64,000 nt of DNA from Palsa-504 sp963789225 (GTDB lineage Bacteria; Actinomycetota; Actinomycetes; Streptosporangiales; Streptosporangiaceae): NCBI GenBank assembly GCA_963789225.1, contig CAWBKD010000046.1:930001-994000 (forward strand), given 5' to 3'. The notes under the pieces were generated by a model. It had not been told where the DNA came from. It saw nothing but the letters and a program-made list of their open reading frames with translations, and made no database searches. This document shows, one piece after another, positions 11,872-20,174 of this stretch. Position numbers and translations under genes: made by a program. Position 1 is the first letter of the stretch. Each line of letters begins with the position of its first letter.

Positions 11872-14599
11872 CGAGGCCACCGTATTTCTGCGCCCGGCGG
11901 CGGAACGCTTCCGCGCCGCCTTCGAGCACCGTCCGAATCTCCTCGCGAACGGATGGGTCGTCGATGGAGGCCCTAGTCCGGACCTGACACCGCCCCCCAA
12001 CATCGGCCAGGCTGAGGACCAGCTCGGCATCTCCGTTGACCGGAATGTTCGCGTTGTGCGTCGCAGCGATAATTTGTCGACGTCGGGCTGGATCCGTTAC
12101 TCCTTTATCCGCCCGCAACAATGACACCACATCTTCATATACGAACCTGTTGTCTAGATCGTCCTCCGGCTGATCCAGCACGAGCGGCCTACCACCTTGG
12201 GCAAAAAGGAGAAGCAACAGAGCTGTGGCTTTCTGACCGCTGGAGAGTTCCGCGAGGTCCCGGGGAGTGCCATCAATGATGAGGGCTATAGCGACCCGGT
12301 CGTCAGGCGCAAGTACTTCGATCTGACGCATTCGGTCCGGATCATCAGTCAGCCAGGTCACCAGGCGATGAGCCATCGCCTCCGTAAGGCGGAAGCGACC
12401 AGAGACCGCGGATACCCCTCGTCGTACCGAGTTAGCCAGCTCAACCCCGTCCATTCCGGCAGTGCTCGCGATGCTGCTCACCGCATCCGCAGTGAGCCGC
12501 GAGCCCCTCAGTACCGTCGACAACCGTTTCTCGAACTCCGCCATGTCGCCGAGGTAGGTCAGGTCCATGCGCAGCCTGCCGTCGAGGACAGCGTTCACCG
12601 ACGTGGCAGCACGCTGGCGCAGAGTGAAGGCGTGGTGACGCTCGTCCTGCAGGCGCCGCAGCAGCACACCACGCGTTTGGAGCAGTCGCTTGCGATCATC
12701 CTCAACGCGCTCCATGCCATCGACGATGGGTTGGAGAGCAGTTCGCTCGCCGACGATATCTACGTACCGCTTTGCGTCGACCGGGCCTGCTTCCAATCCC
12801 TGTTGAATCCGCCGCAGATCATCCTCCAGGCCGGAGAGACGTTCTGGCCACTCAGAAAGGGACGAGGCAATACGGTCACGCAGTTCCGTCAGCTGAGCGT
12901 CAGCAGTGTCTAGAGTCTTCTTAGTACGGTCACTGGCGGCTTCGACATAAGCGGCCAGTTCCTTTAGGACGTCGGAGTACTCACTCTCGGCGGCGCCGAG
13001 TTCGCGTACCGCGGCCGAGAGGCCGTCTACAACGCTCGTGGTGCTGTCCCGGTGGGAGAGAAGCGCATCCTCGGTTCGCCGTGCCGCCGTTTCCAGCCGC
13101 GCCCCATCCGAGGCAAGTTTGGAGTGCCGGTCAAGCTTTTCCGCTACACCTTGCTGCTCGTAATACGCGATGTCGGCATTGAGCCGATTAAGCCGTTCAG
13201 CGTACTCATCTCGCTTTGAGACCTGACGCTCGAGTTCCTCGATGTCCCTGGCGTTACGCCGCAGTTCTTCCAGCGTACGGCGCACGACGACATCGGCCTG
13301 CCGCGCCTCGTCGCCGATGATCTCATCGAGCAGCCGCAACCTGAAGCTGTCATCGCGGGCCACTGCCTGGATCTCTCGCTGGAGCAAGATCACAGGCGAT
13401 CCGCCCGGACCGAAAAGGTCAAGCGGCGGGACATCCATGGCGGTGCCGGTACGCAGGCAGGTCACCCTGGGCTGCTGGCCGAACACCCGGGTCACCTCGT
13501 AACGCTGCCGCTCAGTCCCCGGCCGGTCGAATACGAGGCGCACGCGACCGCCGCTGCCGAGAGCATGGCCAATAAGTGACATACGTTCCGACTGATCGGA
13601 ATAAGGCTCCCCGCCCAGACCGTACCGCAGGGTCTCTAGAATGGCAGACTTGCCGGCGCCACGGCCCCCGATCAGAGTGGTTAGGTCGTCGCTAAACCGT
13701 AGAGCCAGACCGTCGAGGAAACCGCCTTCGACCTCCATGGATAGAACACGCGGATGCCGCACCGGCTCGGGCGGCCGCGTGAGGACCCTTGTTTGCGGAT
13801 CGTGGAGAGCCAACCGCAGGGAGTCGGCACCGAAGGCGCTCAACTTGATCCATGTTAGGCTTCGCCCCCGGTCCGACTGCTTCGGGACACCGATATCGGC
13901 CAGGCTGTGCGGATCACTGCTGCTGGTGCAGGCGAGCGATGCAAGCTGCTCCTTCGAGAACTGCCCGGTTCCCTGGAGCTTTGTCAGTGTGGAGTCACAT
14001 TGGTCCACCGCGTCGATCAGCCCGTCCCGGATCAACTCCGCCGCATTCTGGACCGTGAGGGCGTTGAACAGGCCCTTGGAGCTAGATGCGTGAGCAGCTA
14101 TTACTACACACCCCAACCGCTCCCGCACATTTGCCACGGTGTCGCGGAGAGATTCGCGAAGTCTGAGTTCCTCGTGTCCGCCCCGCATCGAGTCGGGGTA
14201 GAGCGGGTCAGGGCTCCTGCCCTGATAACGAACTACATCTGCAATGCGCCGTGGATCCGTATCTGGACCGCACACCAGCAGCAGGTGCAGTCCCCTGCCT
14301 GCCCCCTCACCGATCGCCATCTCAGCACCGGGCAGAACAACGATGCCTAGGGCTTCCGCGCGTTCGCGTATGAGCGAGAACCAGGGCTGCCGTACACCCT
14401 GGTAGTCCGTAATGGCAGCTATCTGAATGCCGGCCTGCGTGAGCCTCCTCACGTACTCATCGGCGAGGTGCTCACGATCGCCGACTTTGTCGACGTCTAC
14501 ACCGGGCGGCAGCTCGAATGTCCGCACACCCGGGGTATGCAAGTGAAAATCGGCGCAGCGCCATATCGCGCCGACGGAGACGTCAGGCAGTTCCCTCAC
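11858..14599 (-). CDS. TrlF-like protein: PHP phosphoesterase plus SMC-like AAA ATPase
   Basis: A 913-residue protein from GTG 14599. Residues 15-230 are a PHP domain: ADFHLHTPG, ITDYQGV, VVIAAHASSSKG and CTSSSDPHSLADIG supply metal-binding His and Asp residues. Residues 290-913 are an SMC/RecN-type ATPase: P-loop IGGRGAGKSAILE (about 311-318), a long coiled coil (about 430-660), the signature ELSSGQKATALLLL (about 783-797) and Walker B PLVLDQPEDDLDNRF, followed by AATHNANIP. The predicted activity is ATP-dependent action on nucleic acid coupled to phosphoesterase cleavage. It overlaps the AlbA_2 gene by 14 bases. The longer open frame to 14785 would lie inside rluD and is rejected. Confidence 0.85.
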   Translation of the reverse strand: MRELPDVSVGAIWRCADFHLHTPGVRTFELPPGVDVDKVGDREHLADEYVRRLTQAGIQIAAITDYQGVRQPWFSLIRERAEALGIVVLPGAEMAIGEGAGRGLHLLLVCGPDTDPRRIADVVRYQGRSPDPLYPDSMRGGHEELRLRESLRDTVANVRERLGCVVIAAHASSSKGLFNALTVQNAAELIRDGLIDAVDQCDSTLTKLQGTGQFSKEQLASLACTSSSDPHSLADIGVPKQSDRGRSLTWIKLSAFGADSLRLALHDPQTRVLTRPPEPVRHPRVLSMEVEGGFLDGLALRFSDDLTTLIGGRGAGKSAILETLRYGLGGEPYSDQSERMSLIGHALGSGGRVRLVFDRPGTERQRYEVTRVFGQQPRVTCLRTGTAMDVPPLDLFGPGGSPVILLQREIQAVARDDSFRLRLLDEIIGDEARQADVVVRRTLEELRRNARDIEELERQVSKRDEYAERLNRLNADIAYYEQQGVAEKLDRHSKLASDGARLETAARRTEDALLSHRDSTTSVVDGLSAAVRELGAAESEYSDVLKELAAYVEAASDRTKKTLDTADAQLTELRDRIASSLSEWPERLSGLEDDLRRIQQGLEAGPVDAKRYVDIVGERTALQPIVDGMERVEDDRKRLLQTRGVLLRRLQDERHHAFTLRQRAATSVNAVLDGRLRMDLTYLGDMAEFEKRLSTVLRGSRLTADAVSSIASTAGMDGVELANSVRRGVSAVSGRFRLTEAMAHRLVTWLTDDPDRMRQIEVLAPDDRVAIALIIDGTPRDLAELSSGQKATALLLLLFAQGGRPLVLDQPEDDLDNRFVYEDVVSLLRADKGVTDPARRRQIIAATHNANIPVNGDAELVLSLADVGGRCQVRTRASIDDPSVREEIRTVLEGGAEAFRRRAQKYGGLDDTK

Positions 14600-14664
14600 A
14601 ACACCATCTTCTCGCTTACTGGGGCGCAGTGCGGGAAACCACTCCAGCCCGGGAAGCGGATCAG

Positions 14665-14706
14665 TCAACTCTCGGCGCGAAGGACGTCTAGGGCGTGCGC
14701 GAGGTC
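14665..14706 (-). repeat. rluD: rluD 3' end forming the proximal island boundary
   Basis: These 42 bases are the last 13 codons and stop of rluD. They pair with the 33-base copy at 10623-10655; the only length difference is 9 bases (three codons, VLR). Confidence 0.7.
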
Positions 14707-15594
14707 GGCGGGGTAGGTGCTGGCGAAAGAGACCGGCCGGCCGTCGGCGGGGTGGGCGAACGCGAGGCTGACCGCGTGCAGCCACTGGCGGGTCAGGCCG
14801 AGCCTGGCGGCGAGCACCGGGTCGGCGCCGTAGAGCAGGTCGCCGACGACCGGGTGCCTGATGGCGGCCATGTGCACCCTGATCTGATGGGTGCGGCCGG
14901 TCTCCAGGTGCACAGCCACCAGGCTGGCGGCGCGGAACGCCTCCAGCGTGTCGTAGTGGGTCACGCTCGGCCGCCCGTCGCTGACCACCGCGAACCGGCC
15001 GTCGCCTGACGGGTGCCTGCCGGTCGGCGCGTCCACCGTGCCGCGCAGCGGATCGGGATGCCCCTGCACGAGCGCGTGGTAGCGCTTGTCGACGGTGCGG
15101 TCGCGGAAGGCCCGCTTCAGCGCGCTGTAGGCGCGCTCACTCTTCGCCACCACCATTACGCCCGTGGTGTTCGCGTCGAGGCGGTGCACGATGCCCTGCC
15201 GTTCGGCTGCGCCGCTCGTGGCCACCGCGTGCCCGGCCGCGGCCAGCCCGCCGATGACGGTAGGGCCGGTCCAGCCGGGCGACGGATGGGCGGCCACGCC
15301 GCGCGGCTTGTCCACGACGATGATGTCGTCGTCCTCGTACAGCACGATCAGGCCCTTGACGGGTCGCGGCGGCTCGGCTGGCCGCGGCGGGGGCAGCGTG
15401 ACCTGCAACGGCTCGCCGGCCAGCACGCGATCCGACTTGGCCGCCGGCCTGCCGTCGAGCAGCACTAGGCCGTCTCCGATCAGCTCCGCGGCCCGGGACC
15501 TGGACAGCCCGAACATCCTGGCCAGCGCGGCGTCCAGCCGTTCTCCATCCAGGCCGTCGGGGACGGCGAGCCGACGCTCGTCAGGTACCGTCAT
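14665..15594 (-). CDS. rluD: Ribosomal large subunit pseudouridine synthase, RluD type
   Basis: A 309-residue RluA-family pseudouridine synthase modifying 23S rRNA. The N-terminal S4 RNA-binding domain includes MFGLSRSRAAELIGDGLVLL; the catalytic loop GIVHRLDANTTGVMVVAKS carries the catalytic Asp; ETGRTHQIRVHMA is the conserved C-terminal catalytic motif. The ATG at 15594 overlaps the lspA stop by 14 bases. Its last codons are duplicated at 10623-10655, so the current 3' end may have been supplied by the island. Confidence 0.94.
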   Translation of the reverse strand: MTVPDERRLAVPDGLDGERLDAALARMFGLSRSRAAELIGDGLVLLDGRPAAKSDRVLAGEPLQVTLPPPRPAEPPRPVKGLIVLYEDDDIIVVDKPRGVAAHPSPGWTGPTVIGGLAAAGHAVATSGAAERQGIVHRLDANTTGVMVVAKSERAYSALKRAFRDRTVDKRYHALVQGHPDPLRGTVDAPTGRHPSGDGRFAVVSDGRPSVTHYDTLEAFRAASLVAVHLETGRTHQIRVHMAAIRHPVVGDLLYGADPVLAARLGLTRQWLHAVSLAFAHPADGRPVSFASTYPADLAHALDVLRAES

Positions 15595-16435
15595 GCGACT
15601 TCGCGGCGGAAGACTGCGGTTCCGGATAATCCAGTTTCGGATAATCCGATTCGGGTGTATCGGGGGTTGGGGCCCGGGTTGGGGCGGGGCTCTGGGTCGG
15701 GGTCGGGGTCGGGGGCTCGGTCGGGAACCGGGTCGGGGGCTCGGTCGGGAACCGGGTCGGGGGCTCGGTCGGGAACCGGGTCGGGGGCTCGGTCGGGAAC
15801 CGGGTCGGGGCCTCGGTCGGGAACCGGGTCGGGGCCTCGGTCGGGAACCGGGTCGGGGGCTCGGTCGGGAACCGGGTCGGGGGCTCGGTCGGGAACCGGG
15901 TCGGGGGCTCGGTCGGGGGGTTCGGGTTGTGGCCGAGCCTGGTGCCGTCCAGGCGGACTCCGCGCATCGACAGCAGGACGACCAGGATGCCGGCGCAGAC
16001 GATGCACGAGTCGGCGACGTTGAACACCGGCCAGTGCGGGAGCTGGATCCAGTCGACGACGTCACCGCGCAGGAAGCCCGGGGCACGGAAGATCCGGTCG
16101 ATCAGGTTGCCCGTGGCCCCGCCGAGGAGCAGGCCGAGCGTGATCGCCCAGCCCTTGCTGCCCAGGTTCCGCGCCGCGCGCAAGATGTAGGCCACCACGC
16201 TGGCGGCGATGGCGGTGAACACGATCGTCATGCCCGTGCCGCCGAGGTTGAACGCCGCCCCGCCGTTGCGCGTCAGGGTCAGCATGAGCAGGTTGCCGAT
16301 CAGGTGGATCTGCGTGTATTCCCTGATGTGCGAGACCGCGATGGCCTTGGAGGTGGCGTCGGTCACGATCACGAGCGCGGCCACGCCCAGCAGGAGGCGG
16401 ACCCGGCGCGGGGGGTCAGGGGTCTGGGCGCTCAG
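15581..16435 (-). CDS. lspA: Lipoprotein signal peptidase with long repeat tail
   Basis: Membrane aspartyl protease cleaving lipoprotein signal peptides. The core (residues 1-165) has four hydrophobic segments and both catalytic aspartate motifs, GGATGNLIDRIF and WPVFNVADSCIV. The remaining ~120 residues are a predicted cytoplasmic tail with eight 8-residue repeats of the PTRFPTEP type, making the protein about 284 residues against the usual 160-200. The likely start is CTG 16435: GGGAGGA sits 6 bases upstream and the codon overlaps the dksA stop as CTGA. A longer ATG start at 16531 would lie in the dksA coding region with no good ribosome site. Confidence 0.9.
   Translation of the reverse strand: MSAQTPDPPRRVRLLLGVAALVIVTDATSKAIAVSHIREYTQIHLIGNLLMLTLTRNGGAAFNLGGTGMTIVFTAIAASVVAYILRAARNLGSKGWAITLGLLLGGATGNLIDRIFRAPGFLRGDVVDWIQLPHWPVFNVADSCIVCAGILVVLLSMRGVRLDGTRLGHNPNPPTEPPTRFPTEPPTRFPTEPPTRFPTEAPTRFPTEAPTRFPTEPPTRFPTEPPTRFPTEPPTRFPTEPPTPTPTQSPAPTRAPTPDTPESDYPKLDYPEPQSSAAKSHDGT
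15711..15902 (-). repeat. Eight tandem 24-bp in-frame repeats in lspA
   Basis: The plus-strand unit is gggggctcggtcgggaaccg plus ggtc, eight copies with one-base variation in two of them. Each encodes eight residues of the Pro/Thr-rich LspA tail. Too regular and spacerless for CRISPR. Confidence 0.9.
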
Positions 16436-16851
16436 CGGCGTTCCTCCCGCTGCTTGCACTGGACGCACAGGGTCGCCCGGGGGAACGCGAGCAGGCGTGC
16501 CTTTCCTATGGCCCGGCCGCAGGATTCGCATACCCCATATGTTCCCGCATCGATCCGGGCGAGGGCACGCTCACCCTGCTCGAGCAGGTGCCTGGCGTTC
16601 TGGGTGAGGGCCAGCTCGAGGTCACGCTCGTAGGCCTTGGTCCCGGCGTCCGCCGTGTCGTCGCCGGCGTCCCTGACCGAATCGGTGAGGCGCTCGGCGA
16701 CGTCGGAGTCGGCTCTCGCGATGTCCGCGCGCAGGCCGACGGACTCCGCCTCAAGCTCGGCGCGGACCTGCTTGAGTTCGGCGTCGGTCCAGGGTTCCTC
16801 ACCCGGGCGCACCGGAAGATCAGCAGCGCCAGACCGCGGGTTAGCAGGCAT
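16432..16851 (-). CDS. DksA/TraR-family zinc-finger protein
   Basis: A 139-residue small regulator-like protein. The N-terminal half is an acidic helical hairpin (residues 20-100). The C-terminal zinc finger is YGVCESCGRAIGKARL followed by ATLCVQCKQREERR (CxxC...CxxC). The family includes RNA polymerase secondary-channel binders; actinobacterial members are often RbpA-independent proteins of uncertain target. The ATG at 16851 has GGGAGG 6 bases upstream. It heads an operon with lspA and rluD, and its promoter faces the divergent ileS. Confidence 0.88.
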   Translation of the reverse strand: MPANPRSGAADLPVRPGEEPWTDAELKQVRAELEAESVGLRADIARADSDVAERLTDSVRDAGDDTADAGTKAYERDLELALTQNARHLLEQGERALARIDAGTYGVCESCGRAIGKARLLAFPRATLCVQCKQREERR

Positions 16852-16890
16852 CTGCGGCCTCCCGTTCACGATGAGGAATGCGGTCTGGTG

Positions 16891-16919
16891 AGAATAGTTC
16901 GCGCCGCTACCGGTGGCAA
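16891..16919 (-). promoter_or_regulatory. Predicted sigma-70-type promoter of dksA-lspA-rluD
   Basis: On the minus strand TTGCCA (16914-16919) and TATTCT (16891-16896) are separated by exactly 17 bases. Transcription would begin near 16884, about 33 bases before the ATG at 16851. Confidence 0.6.
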
Positions 16920-16941
16920 ACCAAGTTCCGTGAGCGTGAGC

Positions 16942-16954
16942 TAACCTGTGGCGG
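16942..16954 (+). promoter_or_regulatory. Predicted -10 element of a leaderless ileS transcript
   Basis: TAACCT (16942-16947) is followed by six bases and a GTG at 16954, the typical actinobacterial leaderless geometry in which transcription starts on the start codon. There is no Shine-Dalgarno sequence upstream of either GTG (16948 or 16954). No clear -35 is visible. Confidence 0.5.
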
Positions 16955-19900
16955 TGCCTGGATTCGAGCCGCTCCCCGCCCAGGTCGACCTGCCCGCGCT
17001 CGAGCGCGAGGTGCTGGCCCGCTGGCAGGAGGCGGGGATCTTCGAGCGGTCGCTGAAGCAGACCGAAGGCGGGCCGGCCTGGATCTTCTACGAGGGGCCG
17101 CCGACCGCTAACGGGATGCCCGGCGTGCATCACGTGGAGGCCAGGACCTTCAAGGACCTGTTTCCCCGGTTCAAGACGATGCAGGGGTTCCACGTTCCGC
17201 GCCAGGCCGGCTGGGACTGCCACGGCCTGCCGGTCGAGGTCGCGGTCGAGAAGGAGCTCGGCTTCACCGGCAAGCGGGACATCGAGGCGTACGGGATCGC
17301 CGAGTTCAACGCGCGCTGCCGGGAGTCGGTGCTCAGGTACGTCGACGCCTGGCTGGAGATGTCGCGGCGGATGGGGTACTGGGCTGATACCGAGCACGCC
17401 TACCGGACCATGGACCCCAGCTACATCGAGTCGGTCTGGTGGTCGCTGAAGGTCATCTACGACGCCGGGCTGCTCGTGCACGACTTCCGGATCAGCCCGT
17501 ACTGCCCGCGGTGCGGCACGCCGCTCTCCGACGCCGAGCTCGGCCAGCCCGACGTCTACCAGATCGTCTCCGACCCGGCCATCACGGTCAGGTTCCGGCT
17601 GCTCACGGTCCCCGAGGGCACCCCGCCCGAGCTGGCCGGTGCCGACCTGCTCGTCTGGACCACGACGCCGTGGACGTTGGTCTCCAACACCGCGGTGGCC
17701 GTCCACCCGGAGGCGACCTACGCGGTCGCGCGCCATCCCGAGGACGGGGACCGCGTTGTGGTCGCCGCCGACCTGGCCCGCACCGTGCTCGGTGACGGGT
17801 GGCGCGTCACCGCCACCTTCCCGGGCGCGGCACTGGTCGGGGCGGGTTACCAACCGCCGTTCGGGATAATAAAAATCCCCGATGCGCACATCGTCGTCCC
17901 GGGGTCCTTCGTGACCACGGATGATGGCACCGGTGTGGTGCATCTGGCGCCCGCGTTCGGCGCGGACGACATGGCCGCGTCGCGCGCGCACGGGCTGCCG
18001 GTGGTCAACCCGATCCGGCCCGACGGGCACTTCGAGGACGGCGTGCCGATGGTCGGCGGGCTGTTCTTCAAGGACGCCGACCGGCGCCTGATCGACGACC
18101 TCGACGACCGCGGCCTGCTGTTCCGGTCCGAGCGGCACGAGCACAGCTACCCGCACTGCTGGCGGTGCGGGACCGCGCTGATCTACTACGCGGTGCCCTC
18201 GTGGTTCGTGAAGACCACGGCGAGGAAGGACCAGCTGCTCGAGCAGAACGAGCGGACGAACTGGTACCCCGAGACGGTCAAGTACGGCCGGTACGGCGAG
18301 TGGCTGCGGAACAACGTCGACTGGGCGCTGTCGCGGACCAGGTACTGGGGCACCCCGCTGCCGCTCTGGGAGTGCGGTGAGTCGCACGTGACCGCCGTCG
18401 GGTCGCTGGCCGAGCTGTCGTCGCTGGCCGGGCGTGAGCTGACCGGGCTCGATCCGCACCGGCCCTTTGTGGACGCGGTCTCGTTCGACTGCCCCGTGTG
18501 CGGGGAGCTGGCGCGACGGGTGCCCGAGGTGATCGACGTTTGGTACGACTCGGGATCGATGCCGTTTGCCCAGCACGGCGCGCCGTGGCGCGGCCTGGCG
18601 GAGTTCGAGGCGGCCTATCCGGCGCAGTTCATCTGCGAGGCGCTCGACCAGACCCGGGGCTGGTTCTACTCGCTGATGGCCGTGGGGACGCTGGTGTTCG
18701 GGCGGTCGTCCTACGAGAACGTGCTGTGCCTCGGGCTGCTCGTCGACGAGACCGGGCGCAAGATGAGCAAGCACCTGGGCAACGTGCTCGAGCCGATTCC
18801 GCTGATGGACGCGCACGGCGCGGATGCGCTGCGGTGGTTCTTCGCGGCCTCGGGCTCGCCGTGGGGCGCCCGCCGGGTGGCGCACGAACTGCTCAGCGAG
18901 ATCGTCCGAAAAGTGCTGCTCACCTACTGGAACACCGCCTCGTTCCTGGTCCTGTACGCGAACGCGGGCGGGTGGACCGCTTCGGGGCTGGCTGCTCCCG
19001 ATGTGGCCTCGCGGCCGCTGATCGACCGGTGGATGCTGAGCGAGCTGCACTTGTTGGTGCGGGAGGTCACCGCTTCGCTCGAGTCGTTCGACACGGCGGG
19101 GGCCGGGCGCCGGCTGGTGGCGTTCATCGACGACCTGTCGAACTGGTACGTGCGCCGGTCGCGGCGGCGGTTCTGGGACGGGCCCTCTGGGTCGGGGGGC
19201 GCTGCGGCGTTCGCCACGCTGTATGAGTGCATGACCACGCTGACGCTGCTGATGGCGCCGTTCACGCCGTTCGTCACCGACTACGTGTGGGGCGTGCTGC
19301 GGCGTTCGGACATGCCGGAGTCCGTGCACCTGGCGTCCTGGCCAGCATTCGATCCCTCGCTCATTGATCCCGTGCTGTCAGCCCAGATGGCGCAGGTGCG
19401 TCGGCTGGTGGAGTTGGGGCGTTCGGCGCGGGCGGGGGCCTCGGTCCGGATGCGGCAGCCCCTGCGGCGGGCGCTGATCGGGGCTTTGGGGTTCGGGGAG
19501 CTGCCTGCCTCGCTGCGGGCGGAGGTCGCCGCCGAGCTCAACGTCGAGTCGCTTGAGGTGCTGGGTTCCGGCGTCGGCGAGCTTGTCGACTATGAGGTGA
19601 AGCCCAGCTTCCGGTCGCTCGGGCGGCGGTTCGGTTCGCGGACTCCGGCCGTGGCGGCCGCTATTGCTGCGACTCCGGCCGAGGAGATCGCGACCGCCGT
19701 GCTGGCGGGCGGGACGGTTATGGTGACGGTCGGTGAGGAGGCGGTCCTGGTCGGGGCGGACGACGTGATCGTGACCCAGACGCCTCGGGCCGGGTGGGCG
19801 GTGGCGACCGACGCCGGCGAGACCGTCGCCATCGACATCGCGATCAGCCCGGAATTGCGCCGGGAGGGGATCGCGCGCGAGGTGATCCGGCTGGTCCAGG

Positions 19901-20118
19901 ACGCGCGCAAGAACGACGGCCTCGACGTGTCCGACCGGATCAGCCTGCGCTGGTTCTCGGCGGATCCGGAGGTGAGCGCAGCCCTGACCGAACACGCGGG
20001 GCTGATCGCCAGGGAGGTGCTCGCCGTGGACTACGGCCCGGGAACGGCTTTCCCGGGGTTTGGTGAGCACGTGGACGCCGACCTCGACCTGACGTTCTGG
20101 ATCGCGCGCGTTTCCTGA
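16954..20118 (+). CDS. ileS: Isoleucyl-tRNA synthetase
   Basis: Class I aminoacyl-tRNA synthetase of 1054-1056 residues. The HIGH-type signature appears as PPTANGMPGVHHVEA and the KMSKS motif as GRKMSKHLGNVL, the forms usual in the larger, eukaryote-like IleRS type that is generally less sensitive to mupirocin. The editing domain contains GTGVVHLAPAFGADD. CxxC pairs (YCPRCG, HCWRCG, DCPVCG) suggest bound zinc. The C-terminal anticodon-binding region is complete. Two in-frame GTG codons compete: 16948 and 16954; the second fits a leaderless transcript. Confidence 0.96.
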   Translation: MPGFEPLPAQVDLPALEREVLARWQEAGIFERSLKQTEGGPAWIFYEGPPTANGMPGVHHVEARTFKDLFPRFKTMQGFHVPRQAGWDCHGLPVEVAVEKELGFTGKRDIEAYGIAEFNARCRESVLRYVDAWLEMSRRMGYWADTEHAYRTMDPSYIESVWWSLKVIYDAGLLVHDFRISPYCPRCGTPLSDAELGQPDVYQIVSDPAITVRFRLLTVPEGTPPELAGADLLVWTTTPWTLVSNTAVAVHPEATYAVARHPEDGDRVVVAADLARTVLGDGWRVTATFPGAALVGAGYQPPFGIIKIPDAHIVVPGSFVTTDDGTGVVHLAPAFGADDMAASRAHGLPVVNPIRPDGHFEDGVPMVGGLFFKDADRRLIDDLDDRGLLFRSERHEHSYPHCWRCGTALIYYAVPSWFVKTTARKDQLLEQNERTNWYPETVKYGRYGEWLRNNVDWALSRTRYWGTPLPLWECGESHVTAVGSLAELSSLAGRELTGLDPHRPFVDAVSFDCPVCGELARRVPEVIDVWYDSGSMPFAQHGAPWRGLAEFEAAYPAQFICEALDQTRGWFYSLMAVGTLVFGRSSYENVLCLGLLVDETGRKMSKHLGNVLEPIPLMDAHGADALRWFFAASGSPWGARRVAHELLSEIVRKVLLTYWNTASFLVLYANAGGWTASGLAAPDVASRPLIDRWMLSELHLLVREVTASLESFDTAGAGRRLVAFIDDLSNWYVRRSRRRFWDGPSGSGGAAAFATLYECMTTLTLLMAPFTPFVTDYVWGVLRRSDMPESVHLASWPAFDPSLIDPVLSAQMAQVRRLVELGRSARAGASVRMRQPLRRALIGALGFGELPASLRAEVAAELNVESLEVLGSGVGELVDYEVKPSFRSLGRRFGSRTPAVAAAIAATPAEEIATAVLAGGTVMVTVGEEAVLVGADDVIVTQTPRAGWAVATDAGETVAIDIAISPELRREGIAREVIRLVQDARKNDGLDVSDRISLRWFSADPEVSAALTEHAGLIAREVLAVDYGPGTAFPGFGEHVDADLDLTFWIARVS

Positions 20119-20174
20119 CGTCTTTGCTTAGCTCCTGCCTCAAATTAGCTCATACGTACCAGAGACTCACGATT

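Larger units (their letters stand above)
10623..14706. mobile_element. About 4 kb genomic island inserted at the rluD 3' end
   Basis: The segment is bounded by two copies of the rluD gene end in the same orientation: the functional one at 14665-14706 and a displaced one at 10623-10655, 30 of 33 aligned bases identical plus a 9-base in-frame difference. Codon use inside is less GC-extreme than in the neighbours. The cargo is two overlapping genes, a TrlF-like PHP-ATPase and an AlbA_2 protein. In related actinobacteria rluD and dnaE are near each other without this cargo, as I recall. No integrase or transposase is present, so the transfer mechanism is not visible; the boundaries are inferred. 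Confidence 0.6.

Noticed and set aside
12197..12913. Plus-strand frame of 238 codons inside the TrlF-like gene
   Set aside because: Antisense shadow of the coiled-coil region.
14600..14785. Longer N-terminus of the TrlF-like protein
   Set aside because: It would overlap the rluD coding end on the same strand and consists of Arg/Pro-rich shadow sequence.
15711..15902. Regular 24-bp repeats resembling a CRISPR array
   Set aside because: No spacers; repeats are contiguous, in frame and coding within lspA.
16852..16953. T-box riboswitch upstream of ileS
   Set aside because: The gap is too short and no T-box or specifier-like structure is visible.
16852..19329. Upstream extension of the dksA frame giving a 965-codon ORF
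   Set aside because: It runs antisense through ileS; the true start at 16851 has a good ribosome site.
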